From assembly GCA_902826155.1 (NCBI GenBank), contig CADEDU010000080.1, positions 1 through 34,237 of the forward strand: 34,237 nucleotides of DNA, read 5' to 3'. Below the pieces are notes generated by a model. It was not told the DNA's origin and ran no database searches. It saw only the letters and a list, made by a program, of their open reading frames with translations. The stretch is from an uncultured beta proteobacterium. GTDB lineage: Bacteria; Pseudomonadota; Gammaproteobacteria; Burkholderiales; SG8-39. The stretch's first letter is position 1. Each line of letters starts with the position of its first letter. Both the position numbers and the translations under genes were made by a program. Positions 9,877-18,393 of the stretch are shown here, one piece after another.

Positions 9877-11895
9877 ATGAGCTCAATCGCATTGTTACTG
9901 GGCGTGCACGCGCACCAGCCGATCGGCAACTTCTCGGCGGTACTCGAAGAAGCACATCTGCGCTGCTACCAGCCGTTCCTGCACATGATGGCGCGCTATC
10001 CGCGGTTCCGTTTCAGCGTGCATTTTTCCGGCTGGCTGCTCGACGAGTTGCAGCGTCTCTATCCGCATGACATGGCGTTGTTGGGCGAGATGGTCGCTCG
10101 CGGTCAGGTGGAGCTGTTCGGCGCGGGCGACTACGAGCCGGTGCTCGCGGCGATTCCGCATCGCGATCGCATCGCGCAGCTCGATGCGCTGTCGGCGCGC
10201 CTGGAGCGAAGTTTCGGCCAGCGTCCGCAGGGTGCATGGCTGACCGAACGCGTGTGGGAATCGAGCATCGTGCCCGCGCTCGCGGCAACGGACATTCGCT
10301 ACGTCGCGGTCGACGACTATCACTTCCTCGCCGCGGGCAAGCTGGAGTCCGAACTCGACGGCTACTACTCCACCGAGGAAGGCGGCGAGCGGCTCGATCT
10401 GTTTCCGATCTCCGAGGCGCTGCGCTATCGGTTCCCGTTTTCGCCGGCACCCGAAGCGGTCGCGTATCTGGAGTCGCTGGCCGATGCGGGCCGAAGCGCC
10501 GCGACCTACTTCGACGATATCGAGAAGTTCGGCATCTGGCCCGAGACCTACGAATGGGTCTACAACAAGGGCTGGCTGCAGCAGTTCATCGAGCGCGTGC
10601 TGGCATCGGACAAGATCGTCACTCAGACGTACCGCGAGTTCCACGCGGCTCGTGCCACGCACGGCGTCGTATATCTGCCCACCACCTCGTACATCGAGAT
10701 GAACGAGTGGACACTCGGCGCGGGGTCGGCCGAGCGCTACATGGAGCTGGTGCGGGACGAGACCGCGCGCGGTAGGTACGCGACCAGCAAGGCGTTCGTG
10801 CGCGGCGGCATCTGGCGCAATTTCCTGTCGCGCTATCCGGAGTCGAACTGGATGCACAAGCGCATGCTCGGCTTGTCGGCGCGTCTGGATGCGCTGCCGC
10901 TGCGTGAACGATCCGCGGCGATGGCCGACTCGCTCTATCGAGCGCAGGCCAACGACGCGTACTGGCATGGGTTGTTCGGCGGCCTGTATCTGCCGCATCT
11001 GCGCCGGGCGGTATGGCAGAACATCGTCCAACTCGAGCGCGCGCTCGATGCGCACGAACCGCGCCAGTTCCCGCTCCGGGCCGATATCGACTGCGACGGC
11101 ATCGATGAGATGTTCATCGGTGATGCAACGCTGCAGGCGGTCGTGCGCCTGGACGGCCTGGCCAGTGTGTGCGAGCTCGACAGCTATCGGCTGGCGCACA
11201 ACTTCGGCGACACCTTGCGACGCATTGCCGAGCCGTACTACGCGCAGATCTTCGCCGCGACGGGCGATCACGGTCATGACATGAACGCGGGGGAGGGCAT
11301 CGCTTCGGCGCACGATCGGGTTGCCCTCAAGCAGCCGATCACGCCCCAGGATGTCGTGGCCGACGCGCAGCCGCGAGCGATGTTCGTCGATGTCGTGCGC
11401 AGCGCTGACGGCACGAGCCAATGCGTGGACGACTACGCGTTCCAATCCCACTCGGACGGAACGTTGCATTGGCGATCCGCTCGCGCGGGAGGGATCGACA
11501 AGTCGATGCGACTCGATACCGGTACGCTGGAAGTAACCTATCGATTCAGCGGACTCGCGGGCGCGCAGTTCGCCACCACGCTCAACGTGGCGATGCCCAG
11601 TTGCGACGGCTTCGGCGGACGCTACATCCTCGCTGACGGCAGCATTCCATGCGGCTTCGGCCAAGTGCTCGAAGTGGAGGCCGCACGAGCTATCACGCTC
11701 GACGATCGTGAGTTGGGCGGGGGATTGCGCCTCGAATCAAGTCACGCTGTGCGGTTCGACGCATCGCCCCACCATGCCGTGAGTCGATCCGAGGGGGGAT
11801 TCGAGAGAATCATGCAGGCGGCGTGCGTGCGCATGTCCTGGACGCTCGACGCCGGACACGACCATGTCGTCATCCGGTTAAGCGTCGTCGCATAG
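9877..11895 (+). CDS. Glycoside hydrolase family 57 protein 2 (4-alpha-glucanotransferase / alpha-amylase type, DUF1925-DUF1926)
   Basis: A 672-residue GH57 enzyme of the Thermococcus litoralis 4-alpha-glucanotransferase type, which has 659 residues. Motif 1 is LLGVHAHQPIGNF. The nucleophile candidate is Glu124 in GAWLTERVWESS (TLGT E123), and the acid/base candidate is Asp214 in TYFDDIEKFGIWPETYEW (TLGT D214). The central three-helix region (around ANDAYWHGLFGGLYLPHLR) and the C-terminal beta-sandwich from about residue 410 match the DUF1925/DUF1926 layout. Likely reaction: disproportionation of maltodextrins (EC 2.4.1.25) or amylase action on short glucans. It is cytoplasmic, with no signal peptide. 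The start overlaps nothing and has no strong Shine-Dalgarno, suggesting translation coupled to the upstream gene. It may replace MalQ in glycogen turnover. Confidence 0.92.
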   Translation: MSSIALLLGVHAHQPIGNFSAVLEEAHLRCYQPFLHMMARYPRFRFSVHFSGWLLDELQRLYPHDMALLGEMVARGQVELFGAGDYEPVLAAIPHRDRIAQLDALSARLERSFGQRPQGAWLTERVWESSIVPALAATDIRYVAVDDYHFLAAGKLESELDGYYSTEEGGERLDLFPISEALRYRFPFSPAPEAVAYLESLADAGRSAATYFDDIEKFGIWPETYEWVYNKGWLQQFIERVLASDKIVTQTYREFHAARATHGVVYLPTTSYIEMNEWTLGAGSAERYMELVRDETARGRYATSKAFVRGGIWRNFLSRYPESNWMHKRMLGLSARLDALPLRERSAAMADSLYRAQANDAYWHGLFGGLYLPHLRRAVWQNIVQLERALDAHEPRQFPLRADIDCDGIDEMFIGDATLQAVVRLDGLASVCELDSYRLAHNFGDTLRRIAEPYYAQIFAATGDHGHDMNAGEGIASAHDRVALKQPITPQDVVADAQPRAMFVDVVRSADGTSQCVDDYAFQSHSDGTLHWRSARAGGIDKSMRLDTGTLEVTYRFSGLAGAQFATTLNVAMPSCDGFGGRYILADGSIPCGFGQVLEVEAARAITLDDRELGGGLRLESSHAVRFDASPHHAVSRSEGGFERIMQAACVRMSWTLDAGHDHVVIRLSVVA

Positions 11896-12019
11896 CATTG
11901 CGCGCGTCATACAAGAACAAGCAGGGCTGGGGCTGGGAGAAACCTCGGAGGTCGTGTGTCCGTTGCGCGAATCAACGCGCCGGTACGCACACCGACAAAC
12001 AAGAAAGGCTCGTCACGTC

Positions 12020-14578
12020 ATGCCCGGAAGTACCTATCTGCTCGAAGTCAATCCGCGGATCCCGCAGCGTCTGGCGCGGCTCGAAGAGATCGCGATGGAT
12101 CTGTGGTACAGCTGGAACCAGCCGGCGCGCAATCTTCTCGCGCAACTGGACGAAGCGTTGTGGGAATCGTGCAATCGCAGCCCGCGCGCGTTCCTGAAGC
12201 GCGTCAATCAGAGCAAGCTCGACGCGGCTGCTGACGATCCGGCATTCATCGGCGAGTACAACCGTATCGTCGCCGCCTATGACGAGTACCGCTCGCGCAA
12301 TCGCCGTTCGCTGGGTGCCGAACGACTCGGGCCGGACGATCTGGTGGCGTACTTCTGCGCCGAATACGGTCTGCACGACAGTCTGCCGATCTATTCGGGC
12401 GGACTGGGGATTCTCGCGGGGGATCACTGCAAGGCGGCGAGCGATATGCGCCTGCCGCTGGTTGCAGTAGGGTTGTTGTATCGGCAGGGCTACTTCCGCC
12501 AGACGCTCGATATCGACGGTCGCCAGCAAGCGACCTACATCAGCAGCGATTTCGAGGATCTGCCGATTCGTGAAGCGCTCGATCAGCACGGCAAGAGCCT
12601 GCGTGTTGCGATCGACATGGCCGACCGCACGGTGATTGCACGCATCTGGCAGGCGCGCGCCGGACATGTGTCGCTGGTACTGCTCGACACTGACGTCGAA
12701 GAGAACAGCGATCGCGATCGCGGCATCACCCATCGGCTCTACGGCGGTGACCGCACCACACGCATCGAGCAGGAAATCGTGCTCGGCATCGGTGGAGTGC
12801 GCGCGCTCGATGCGTTGCAGCTCAAGCCGACGGTGTTCCACATCAACGAGGGCCACGCCGCGTTTCTGATTCTCGAGCGCGTGCGCGTGATGATGGCCAC
12901 GCGTGGGTTGGACTACGGCGCCGCGCTCGAAGCCGTGGCGGCCAACACCGTATTCACCACGCATACGCCGGTGCCGGCGGGGCACGACCACTTTTCCACC
13001 GAGATGGCCGAGCGTTATCTGGCCAGCTACAGCCGCTCGATCGGTATCGACGCGCACATGCTGCTCGGCCTGGGTCGAGCCGAGGGCAGCCCCGACTTCA
13101 ACATGACCGCGCTCGCGTTGCGCGGTTCACGCCACCACAACGGCGTGAGCCGCATTCACGGCGAGGTGTCGTCGCGGATGATGGCTTCGATGTGGCCGGA
13201 GGTCGAGCCCGACGAGAATCCGATCGACTACATCACCAACGGTGTGCACCTGCCGACCATCCTCGCGCCGGAGTGGCATCACCTGTTCGACCAGTATCTC
13301 GGGTTCGGTTGGATGCAACGCCTGCACGATCCGGCCTGCTGGGAGCACGTGCACAACATTCCCGACCACCTGTTCTGGAGCGTGCATCAGTCGCTCAAGG
13401 GGCAGATGCAGAAGTTCGTACGCCACCGCATGGTGGAGCAGCACGCCCGATATCCGGGTTCGACCTCGCGTCTGGAGCGTCTGCTCGAGCGCATCGATCC
13501 GCAGAATCCGAACACGCTCACGATCGGCTTCGCGCGCCGCTTCGCGCAGTACAAGCGCGGCGCGCTGATCTTCGAAGATCTCGAAGGCCTGAGGCGCATT
13601 CTGTGCAACCCGGAGCGGCCGGTGGTGCTGGTGTTTGCCGGCAAGGCGCATCCGGCCGACGGACCGGGGCAGGACATCATCCGCCGCATCGCCGAGATTT
13701 CGCACATGCGCGAGTTCGAAGGCCACGTGGTGCTGGTCGAAGGCTACGACCTGCACCTGGCGCGTCGGCTCGTGTCGGGCTGTGATGTGTGGCTCAATAA
13801 TCCGCTCTATCCGCTGGAGGCCTCCGGCACCTCAGGCATGAAGGCCGGCATGAACGGGGTGATCAACCTGTCGGTGCTCGACGGCTGGTGGGCCGAGGGC
13901 TACGATGGCAAGAACGGCTGGGCGATCAGTCCGGCGCATCACGTGACCGACGAGGGCAAACGCAATAGCGACGAGGCGCGATCGCTGCTGGAGATCGTCA
14001 ACGAGCAGGTTGCACCGCTCTACTACGATCGTGGTCCCACCGGTTACTCGCCGCGCTGGGTGAGCGTCTCCAAGCGCTCGATCGCATCACTTGCCACCAG
14101 CTTCAGCGCCCACCGCATGGTCAGCCAGTACGTCCAGAATTTCTACCTGCCCGCCGGCGCGCAAGGTCGCAAACTGCTGGCCGAGAACGGTGCCCCCGCA
14201 CAAGCACTCTCACACTGGAAAGGGCGGGTGCGCGGTGCCTGGGGTGGCGTGCAGGCGCGGCGCATCGATTCGCCGCCGCGGCGGATCGTCTTCGGCGGCG
14301 GTGTGCGCCTGGAGGTGGCGGTGACCTTGAACGGCCTGGCGCCCGATGATCTCGCGGTCGAGGCGATCATCGAGCAGGTTGATCGCAGCGCGAGCGGCAA
14401 CGAGCAGAGCTCTTACCGCTTCAACCATGTGCGCCGGCTCGACAACGGCGTCGAGGATTTGTACGCGCTCGATCTGTCTCCGCAGATGTGCGGCAACCTG
14501 CGTTATCGGTTGCGGCTGTTTCCCTCGCACGCGCTGCTCACGCATCCGCTCGAAATGGGCATGATGCGCTGGCTCTAG
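12020..14578 (+). CDS. glgP: Alpha-glucan phosphorylase GlgP (GT35, DUF3417 type)
   Basis: Phosphorolyses alpha-1,4 glucans to glucose-1-phosphate (EC 2.4.1.1 family). I choose the ATG at 12020, giving 852 residues starting MPGSTYLLEVNPRIP. It has AAGAAAGG upstream, and the preceding 22 codons from 11954 are non-conserved in appearance. The N-terminal region (LARLEEIAMDLWYSWN) is the DUF3417 domain of the archaeal/mycobacterial-type phosphorylases, distinct from E. coli GlgP/MalP. The PLP-binding lysine is Lys608 in ASGTSGMKAGMNG. Other family landmarks are FCAEYGLHDSLPIYSGGLG, FTTHTPVPAGHDHF and FARRFAQYKRG. The gene is co-oriented with the GH57 pair (124 bp upstream) and glgA (109 bp downstream). 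It probably recycles what GlgA builds, with the GH57 enzymes processing limit dextrins. Confidence 0.94.
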   Translation: MPGSTYLLEVNPRIPQRLARLEEIAMDLWYSWNQPARNLLAQLDEALWESCNRSPRAFLKRVNQSKLDAAADDPAFIGEYNRIVAAYDEYRSRNRRSLGAERLGPDDLVAYFCAEYGLHDSLPIYSGGLGILAGDHCKAASDMRLPLVAVGLLYRQGYFRQTLDIDGRQQATYISSDFEDLPIREALDQHGKSLRVAIDMADRTVIARIWQARAGHVSLVLLDTDVEENSDRDRGITHRLYGGDRTTRIEQEIVLGIGGVRALDALQLKPTVFHINEGHAAFLILERVRVMMATRGLDYGAALEAVAANTVFTTHTPVPAGHDHFSTEMAERYLASYSRSIGIDAHMLLGLGRAEGSPDFNMTALALRGSRHHNGVSRIHGEVSSRMMASMWPEVEPDENPIDYITNGVHLPTILAPEWHHLFDQYLGFGWMQRLHDPACWEHVHNIPDHLFWSVHQSLKGQMQKFVRHRMVEQHARYPGSTSRLERLLERIDPQNPNTLTIGFARRFAQYKRGALIFEDLEGLRRILCNPERPVVLVFAGKAHPADGPGQDIIRRIAEISHMREFEGHVVLVEGYDLHLARRLVSGCDVWLNNPLYPLEASGTSGMKAGMNGVINLSVLDGWWAEGYDGKNGWAISPAHHVTDEGKRNSDEARSLLEIVNEQVAPLYYDRGPTGYSPRWVSVSKRSIASLATSFSAHRMVSQYVQNFYLPAGAQGRKLLAENGAPAQALSHWKGRVRGAWGGVQARRIDSPPRRIVFGGGVRLEVAVTLNGLAPDDLAVEAIIEQVDRSASGNEQSSYRFNHVRRLDNGVEDLYALDLSPQMCGNLRYRLRLFPSHALLTHPLEMGMMRWL

Positions 14579-14687
14579 CAAAGTATGAGGCCGTCGAACA
14601 TCGATTTCCTATGCCACGTAGCAACTTCAGGCCACGAGCCAGGACCGGGCAGCGATTTTTCAGCGGCCAGCTGGTAGTGATGGGTCG

Positions 14688-16139
14688 ATGAGCGCGTCCG
14701 TCCTGTTCGTCTCCTCGGAGATTCCGCCGTGGGTGAAATCGGGCGGACTGGGCGATGTCACCGCGGCGCTGCCCGGCGCGTTGTGTCGCGCGGGGTCGGA
14801 TGTGCGCGTGCTCGTGCCCGGTTACCGTGCCGTGCTCAGTGCGTGCGCCGACCGGCTCGTCGAGGTGGCCACGTACGATGCACCCGGCGGTCTGCTGCCT
14901 GCGGCGCGCGTGCTCAGTGCCGGCGAGGTCAACGGTGCGCCCTTGTACGTGGTCGAGTGCGCCGCGCTGTTCGATCGCGATGGCGGTGCGTATCACGATC
15001 CGCTCGGCACTGACTGGATCGATGCTCATCTTCGATTCGGCCTGCTGTCGCGGGTCGCCGCATCGGTCGCACGATGGGGTCTGGGTGATGGTTTCCGCCC
15101 GCAGGTGCTCCACAGCAACGACTGGCCGAGCGGACTGGCGAGCGCCTACCTGCGCTGGGACGGCGTCGATGACGTCGCCACTGTGATCTCGATCCACAAC
15201 GTCTCGCATCAGGGCGTGTTCGCGGCGAGCACGCTGGGTGCGCTTGGTGTGCCTGCGCATGCGTTCAATCCCAGCGGGGTGGAGTATTACGGCAACCTCT
15301 CGTTCCTCAAGGCGGGCTTGATCTACGCCGATCGCATCATCGCGGTCAGTCCGAGCTATGCCATCGAGATCCAGACGCCCGAGGACGGGTACGGGATGGA
15401 CGGCGTTTTGCGGGCACGCGCCGCGAGCGTGCTGGGCATCCTCAATGGGGTGGACACCGACGTATGGAATCCGGCGACCGATCGACATCTGGCCGCTTCG
15501 TACGATCGCGATACGCTGGACCGCAAGCGCGACAACAAACAAGCGCTGCAACGGCGCTGCACGCTGCCCGAGCGCGACGACGTCCTGATGCTGGGGGTGG
15601 TGAGCCGGCTCGCCTACCAGAAAGGGCTCGATCTGCTGCTGGAGATTGCCGATCGCCTCGCCGGGCAACCGGTGCAACTCGTGGTGCTGGGTTCCGGCGA
15701 TGCGCAACAGGAAAGCGGATTTCGCGCACTGGCCGAGCGCCATCCCGATTGGGTGCACGTGAGCATCGGCTTCGATGAGTCGCTTGCGCACCAGATCGAG
15801 GCGGGGGTCGATGCGTTCTTGATGCCGTCGCGGTTCGAGCCATGTGGCCTCAATCAGATGTACAGCCTGCGCTATGGCACGCTGCCGATCGTGCGCGCAA
15901 CGGGCGGTCTGCTCGATACCGTCGTTGATCTGCGCCCCGATACGCTCGCTGGGCACAGCGCCAACGGATTCGTGTTCGAGGCAGCTTCGGCCGAGGCGCT
16001 GCTAGTAGCGATTCACCGCGCGCTCGAGGCTTGGCAGAATCGATCGTTGTGGCGCAGCCTGCAGCGCAATGCCATGGCGCAGGACCTCAGCTGGCGCGCG
16101 AGCGCGGCGCGGTATCAGGCCGTGTACGCCGGCGCTTGA
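14688..16139 (+). CDS. glgA: Glycogen synthase GlgA (GT5)
   Basis: Transfers glucose from ADP-glucose to the non-reducing end of alpha-1,4 glucan (EC 2.4.1.21). The product is 483 residues (E. coli 477). The N-terminal Rossmann domain opens with VLFVSSEIPPWVKSGGLGDV, where Lys17 in the KSGGL motif contacts ADP-glucose. LHSNDWPSGL and ISIHNVSHQG follow. The C-terminal domain shows GVVSRLAYQKGLDLL and MPSRFEPCGLNQ, with Glu384 matching the retaining-GT catalytic-region glutamate. The ATG at 14688 places KSGGL at the usual distance from the N-terminus; the Shine-Dalgarno is poor. It is the last gene of the glg series, and no plus-strand intrinsic terminator is seen in the next 340 bp. Confidence 0.96.
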   Translation: MSASVLFVSSEIPPWVKSGGLGDVTAALPGALCRAGSDVRVLVPGYRAVLSACADRLVEVATYDAPGGLLPAARVLSAGEVNGAPLYVVECAALFDRDGGAYHDPLGTDWIDAHLRFGLLSRVAASVARWGLGDGFRPQVLHSNDWPSGLASAYLRWDGVDDVATVISIHNVSHQGVFAASTLGALGVPAHAFNPSGVEYYGNLSFLKAGLIYADRIIAVSPSYAIEIQTPEDGYGMDGVLRARAASVLGILNGVDTDVWNPATDRHLAASYDRDTLDRKRDNKQALQRRCTLPERDDVLMLGVVSRLAYQKGLDLLLEIADRLAGQPVQLVVLGSGDAQQESGFRALAERHPDWVHVSIGFDESLAHQIEAGVDAFLMPSRFEPCGLNQMYSLRYGTLPIVRATGGLLDTVVDLRPDTLAGHSANGFVFEAASAEALLVAIHRALEAWQNRSLWRSLQRNAMAQDLSWRASAARYQAVYAGA

Positions 16140-16210
16140 GCCGACTTCGGGCTCCTACGCCGGGTTTCCACGGTGGTATGAGCCGCTATGTAGCGAGGCG
16201 CCGGACGCTG

Positions 16211-16236
16211 AAAAAACAAACGCCCCGATCGGGGCG
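16211..16236 (-). terminator. Rho-independent terminator for leftward transcription
   Basis: Read on the minus strand this is a perfect 6-bp stem CGCCCC-GATC-GGGGCG (16236-16221) followed at once by TTTGTTTTTT (16220-16211). This is the classical arrangement for leftward transcripts. On the plus strand the stem is followed by CGAGGACT with no T-run, so it does not look like the terminator of glgA. Confidence 0.6.
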
Positions 16237-16391
16237 CGAGGACTGCAATAGACCGAGCGATACAGGCTCTGGTGCGGCGTTGTTGTGGCCTCCGAGTGCG
16301 CTCAACGGCGCGCTCTTCTTCTCCTGCTTTTCAGCAACGGAAGCGTAGTGGAGAGCGTCGTTCAGGCCGTCGTCGACGTGACGACGAGGTC
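16211..16391 (-). ncRNA. Candidate small RNA gene, leftward, about 180 nt
   Basis: This is a proposal from signals only. Minus-strand promoter-like hexamers are TTGTGA (16425-16420) and GATACT (16403-16398), 16 nt apart, predicting a start near 16391. The transcript would carry a 7-bp hairpin (16386-16368, stem CGTCGTC/GACGACG with a 5-nt loop), a short TGCT-GAAA-AGCA hairpin, and finish at the terminator hairpin with its T-run. No reading frame with a good start ends before the terminator. It does not match what I remember of 6S RNA, tmRNA, SRP RNA or RNase P. Expression is unknown. Confidence 0.25.
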
Positions 16392-16397
16392 GCAATA

Positions 16398-16425
16398 AGT
16401 ATCGCAGTGTTTCAAATATTCACAA
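16398..16425 (-). promoter_or_regulatory. Possible sigma70-type promoter, leftward
   Basis: Minus strand: TTGTGA (-35, four of six matches to consensus), a 16-nt spacer, then GATACT (-10, four of six). It lies in the most AT-rich part of the gap and points at the terminator 160 nt away. The match is weak enough to occur by chance. Confidence 0.25.
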
Positions 16426-16483
16426 AATGCGCTTTCGATAGCGAACGCAAATCCGGCGAAAAATCAAAAGGAAAGGACTCGGC

Positions 16484-17266
16484 ATGAGCGACGAACAGGC
16501 ACGCAACCGGCGGTTTCGGCTGGATGGGCGCGCAGTGCTGGTGACGGGCGCCGGACGTGGCATCGGTCGCGAGTGCGCGGTGGCACTGGCCGAAGCAGGC
16601 GCCGAAATCTGGGCGATGGCGCGCTCGGGCGACGAGCTCGAGCGACTGTGGGCCGAGCTCACCCAAGGCGGCGCGCGCGCGCACGCGCTCCCGTGTGATG
16701 TCACGAACGCCCAGGCGGTGCGCGATCAGCTTGCGCGCATCCCGCGGCTCGACGTGCTGGTGAACAACGCCGGCATGAACATCCCCGAGGCGTTCGTCGA
16801 CGTAACCGAGTCGCATCTCGATCGCATCCTGGGGCTCAATGTGCGCGCGGCTTTTCTGGTCGCGCAGGCCGCGGTGCGGCGCATGCTCGATGCCCCCGAT
16901 CGCAGCTCGCGTGGCGGCGTGGTGATCCACATGTCGTCGCAGATGGGGCACGTGGGCGCGGTGAATCGCACCGCCTACTGCATGTCGAAGCACGCGATCG
17001 AAGGACTCACCAAGGCGATGGCGGTAGAGCTGGCTCCGCACAACATCCGCGTGGTCTCGGTGGCGCCGACGTTCATCGACACGCCGATGACGCAGCCGAT
17101 GTTCGCGCGCCCGGGTTTTCGCGACTGGGTGCTCGAGCGCATTCCACTTCGCCGGCTCGGGCAGATGCAGGAAGTGGCCAGCACCGTGGTGTATCTCGCA
17201 TCGTCGGGGGCCGGTCTGGTCACCGGTTCGAGCGTGCTGCTCGACGGCGGCTGGACCGCGCAGTAA
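16484..17266 (+). CDS. SDR family NAD(P)-dependent oxidoreductase
   Basis: A classical short-chain dehydrogenase/reductase of 260 residues. The cofactor motif TGAGRGIG is at residues 21-28 and LVNNAG follows in the usual place. The catalytic set is Ser152 in HMSSQMG with Tyr165 and Lys169 in YCMSK. The C-terminal SSGAGLVTGSSVLLDGGWTAQ ending is typical of sugar-alcohol or FabG-like SDRs such as gluconate 5-dehydrogenase. The Shine-Dalgarno AAAAGGAAAGGA just upstream supports the ATG at 16484. It stands alone between the glg and pel blocks, 344 bp after glgA and 209 bp before the epimerase, and a weak terminator follows its stop codon. The substrate is not readable. Confidence 0.92.
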   Translation: MSDEQARNRRFRLDGRAVLVTGAGRGIGRECAVALAEAGAEIWAMARSGDELERLWAELTQGGARAHALPCDVTNAQAVRDQLARIPRLDVLVNNAGMNIPEAFVDVTESHLDRILGLNVRAAFLVAQAAVRRMLDAPDRSSRGGVVIHMSSQMGHVGAVNRTAYCMSKHAIEGLTKAMAVELAPHNIRVVSVAPTFIDTPMTQPMFARPGFRDWVLERIPLRRLGQMQEVASTVVYLASSGAGLVTGSSVLLDGGWTAQ

Positions 17267-17292
17267 CGCACACTGCCGTGCGCGCATTTTTT
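17267..17292 (+). terminator. Weak terminator candidate after the SDR gene
   Basis: Directly after the SDR stop codon: CGCAC (17267-17271), a 6-nt loop, GTGCG (17278-17282), then CGCA and six T residues (17287-17292). The stem is only 5 bp and the T-run starts 4 nt after it, so efficiency is doubtful. Confidence 0.3.
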
Positions 17293-17337
17293 CCGCGCGC
17301 CAAGCCCGTCACGCCCACTCGTCACCCGCAGGGACAA

Positions 17338-17364
17338 TTGCCTTCCGGAAATTGGGGCAGGCAA
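17338..17364. promoter_or_regulatory. Inverted repeat upstream of the epimerase/pel genes, possible operator
   Basis: TTGCCT at 17338-17343 and its reverse complement AGGCAA at 17359-17364 are separated by 15 nt, with a self-complementary TTCCGGAA (17343-17350) between them. It sits about 110 bp before the first gene of the Pel block, where a regulator would be expected. It does not look like the FleQ consensus as I remember it. Short arms can occur by chance. Confidence 0.3.
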
Positions 17365-17475
17365 ATAACGTAACGTCCTGAATTTGCAGCACACCGCGTG
17401 CGCTGCGGCTTTGGTGCGCGCAGGTGTCGCGAGTTGTCAGGCTTCCATTACGTTTCTCTCCCGAAAAGGACCGCC

Positions 17476-18384
17476 ATGCACGTCCTGGTGACCGGTGGCG
17501 CCGGTTTCATCGGCAGCCACACCGTTGATGCATTGCTTGCCGAGGGTGCCACCGTGCGGGTGCTCGATGATCTGAGCGCCGGCAAGCGCGAGAATCTGTC
17601 GTCGCATCCGCGGCTCGAATTGATCGTCGGCGACATCCGCGACGTGCCCACGGTCGATCGCGCGATTGCCGGCGTGACCCACGTGCTGCATCTGGCCGCG
17701 CAGGTGTTCGTACCGGCCTCGATCGAACGCCCGGCGCACTCGGCGTCGATCAATCTCACCGGCTTTCTCAACGTGCTCGACGCGGTACGGCGCACGCACG
17801 TCAAGCGCTTCGTGTACGCATCGAGTGCCGCGGTGTACGGCATTCCCGAGAAGCTGCCGCTCGACGAAGACGCCCGCATCATGGCGCTCTCGCCGTACGG
17901 ACTGGAGAAATCGATCAACGATCAGTACGCCGGTCTGTATCGCGAGCTGTACGGCACGTCCACTCTCGGTGTGCGCTACTTCAACGTCTACGGACCACGG
18001 CAGGATCCGCGTTCGCCGTACTCTGGCGTGATCAGCAAGTTCGCCGAGTGCGCGCGCGCGAGCGAGCCGGTGACGATCTTCGGCGACGGGCAGCAGACGC
18101 GCGATTTCGTCTACGTGGCCGATGTCGCGCGGGCCAACATCGCCGCGCTGCGCGGCGAAGCGGGCGGCGTGATCAACATCGCCACCGGACGCAGCGTCAC
18201 CCTGCTCGATCTGGTTGGGGCATTCGACCAGGCACTGGGTCGCTCGCTCGAGACGCGGTTCCAACCGTCGCGCAGCGGCGAGGTGCGCTACTCGTCGGTC
18301 GTGCCCAAGCGCGCGCAGACCGAACTGGGCCTGACCAACTGCATCGTGCTGAACGAAGGCATCCGGCGCCTGCTGACCGCCTGA
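17476..18384 (+). CDS. NAD-dependent epimerase, UDP-glucose/UDP-GlcNAc 4-epimerase type (PelX-like)
   Basis: An extended-SDR sugar-nucleotide epimerase of 302 residues. GGAGFIG at residues 7-13 binds NAD. The catalytic residues are Ser116/Ser117 in YASSAAVYG and Tyr141 with Lys145 in SPYGLEKS. The substrate region RYFNVYGPRQDPRSPYSGVI and GDGQQTRDFVYVADVA is GalE/WbpP-like. AAAAGGA 5 nt before the ATG at 17476 decides the start. The gene ends only 9 bp before pelA. In Pseudomonas protegens, PelX is a UDP-GlcNAc C4-epimerase encoded with the pel genes, so the likely job here is supplying UDP-GalNAc for Pel, which is rich in GalNAc. The assignment as PelX rather than GalE is inference from position. 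Confidence 0.9.
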   Translation: MHVLVTGGAGFIGSHTVDALLAEGATVRVLDDLSAGKRENLSSHPRLELIVGDIRDVPTVDRAIAGVTHVLHLAAQVFVPASIERPAHSASINLTGFLNVLDAVRRTHVKRFVYASSAAVYGIPEKLPLDEDARIMALSPYGLEKSINDQYAGLYRELYGTSTLGVRYFNVYGPRQDPRSPYSGVISKFAECARASEPVTIFGDGQQTRDFVYVADVARANIAALRGEAGGVINIATGRSVTLLDLVGAFDQALGRSLETRFQPSRSGEVRYSSVVPKRAQTELGLTNCIVLNEGIRRLLTA

Positions 18385-18393
18385 AGCAGACCG

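Larger units (their letters stand above)
16140..16483. other. 344-bp gap between glgA and the SDR gene
   Basis: No convincing protein-coding gene is seen on either strand. The stretch contains a minus-strand intrinsic terminator (16211-16236), a 7-bp stem hairpin (16368-16386) and an AT-rich block (about 16391-16470) that could hold promoters for the SDR gene rightward and for a small leftward transcript. The only minus-strand open frame here needs a TTG start at 16395 and would run straight through the terminator, so I do not call it. Confidence 0.6.

Noticed and set aside
16221..16236. Terminator of glgA on the plus strand
   Set aside because: The stem is not followed by a T-run on the plus strand; the T-run is on the other side, serving the minus strand.
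16211..16391. 6S RNA gene, suggested by the transcript length of about 180 nt
   Set aside because: The predicted 5' and 3' ends do not pair with each other into the long closing stem around a central bubble that 6S RNA has.
16186..16395. 69-codon protein on the minus strand
   Set aside because: It needs a TTG start without a ribosome site, runs through the terminator hairpin and T-run, and has no recognisable features.
17338..17370. Sigma54 promoter upstream of the epimerase
   Set aside because: A GGGGCAGGCAAAT stretch loosely resembles -24/-12 elements, but the invariant GG/GC spacing is not met.
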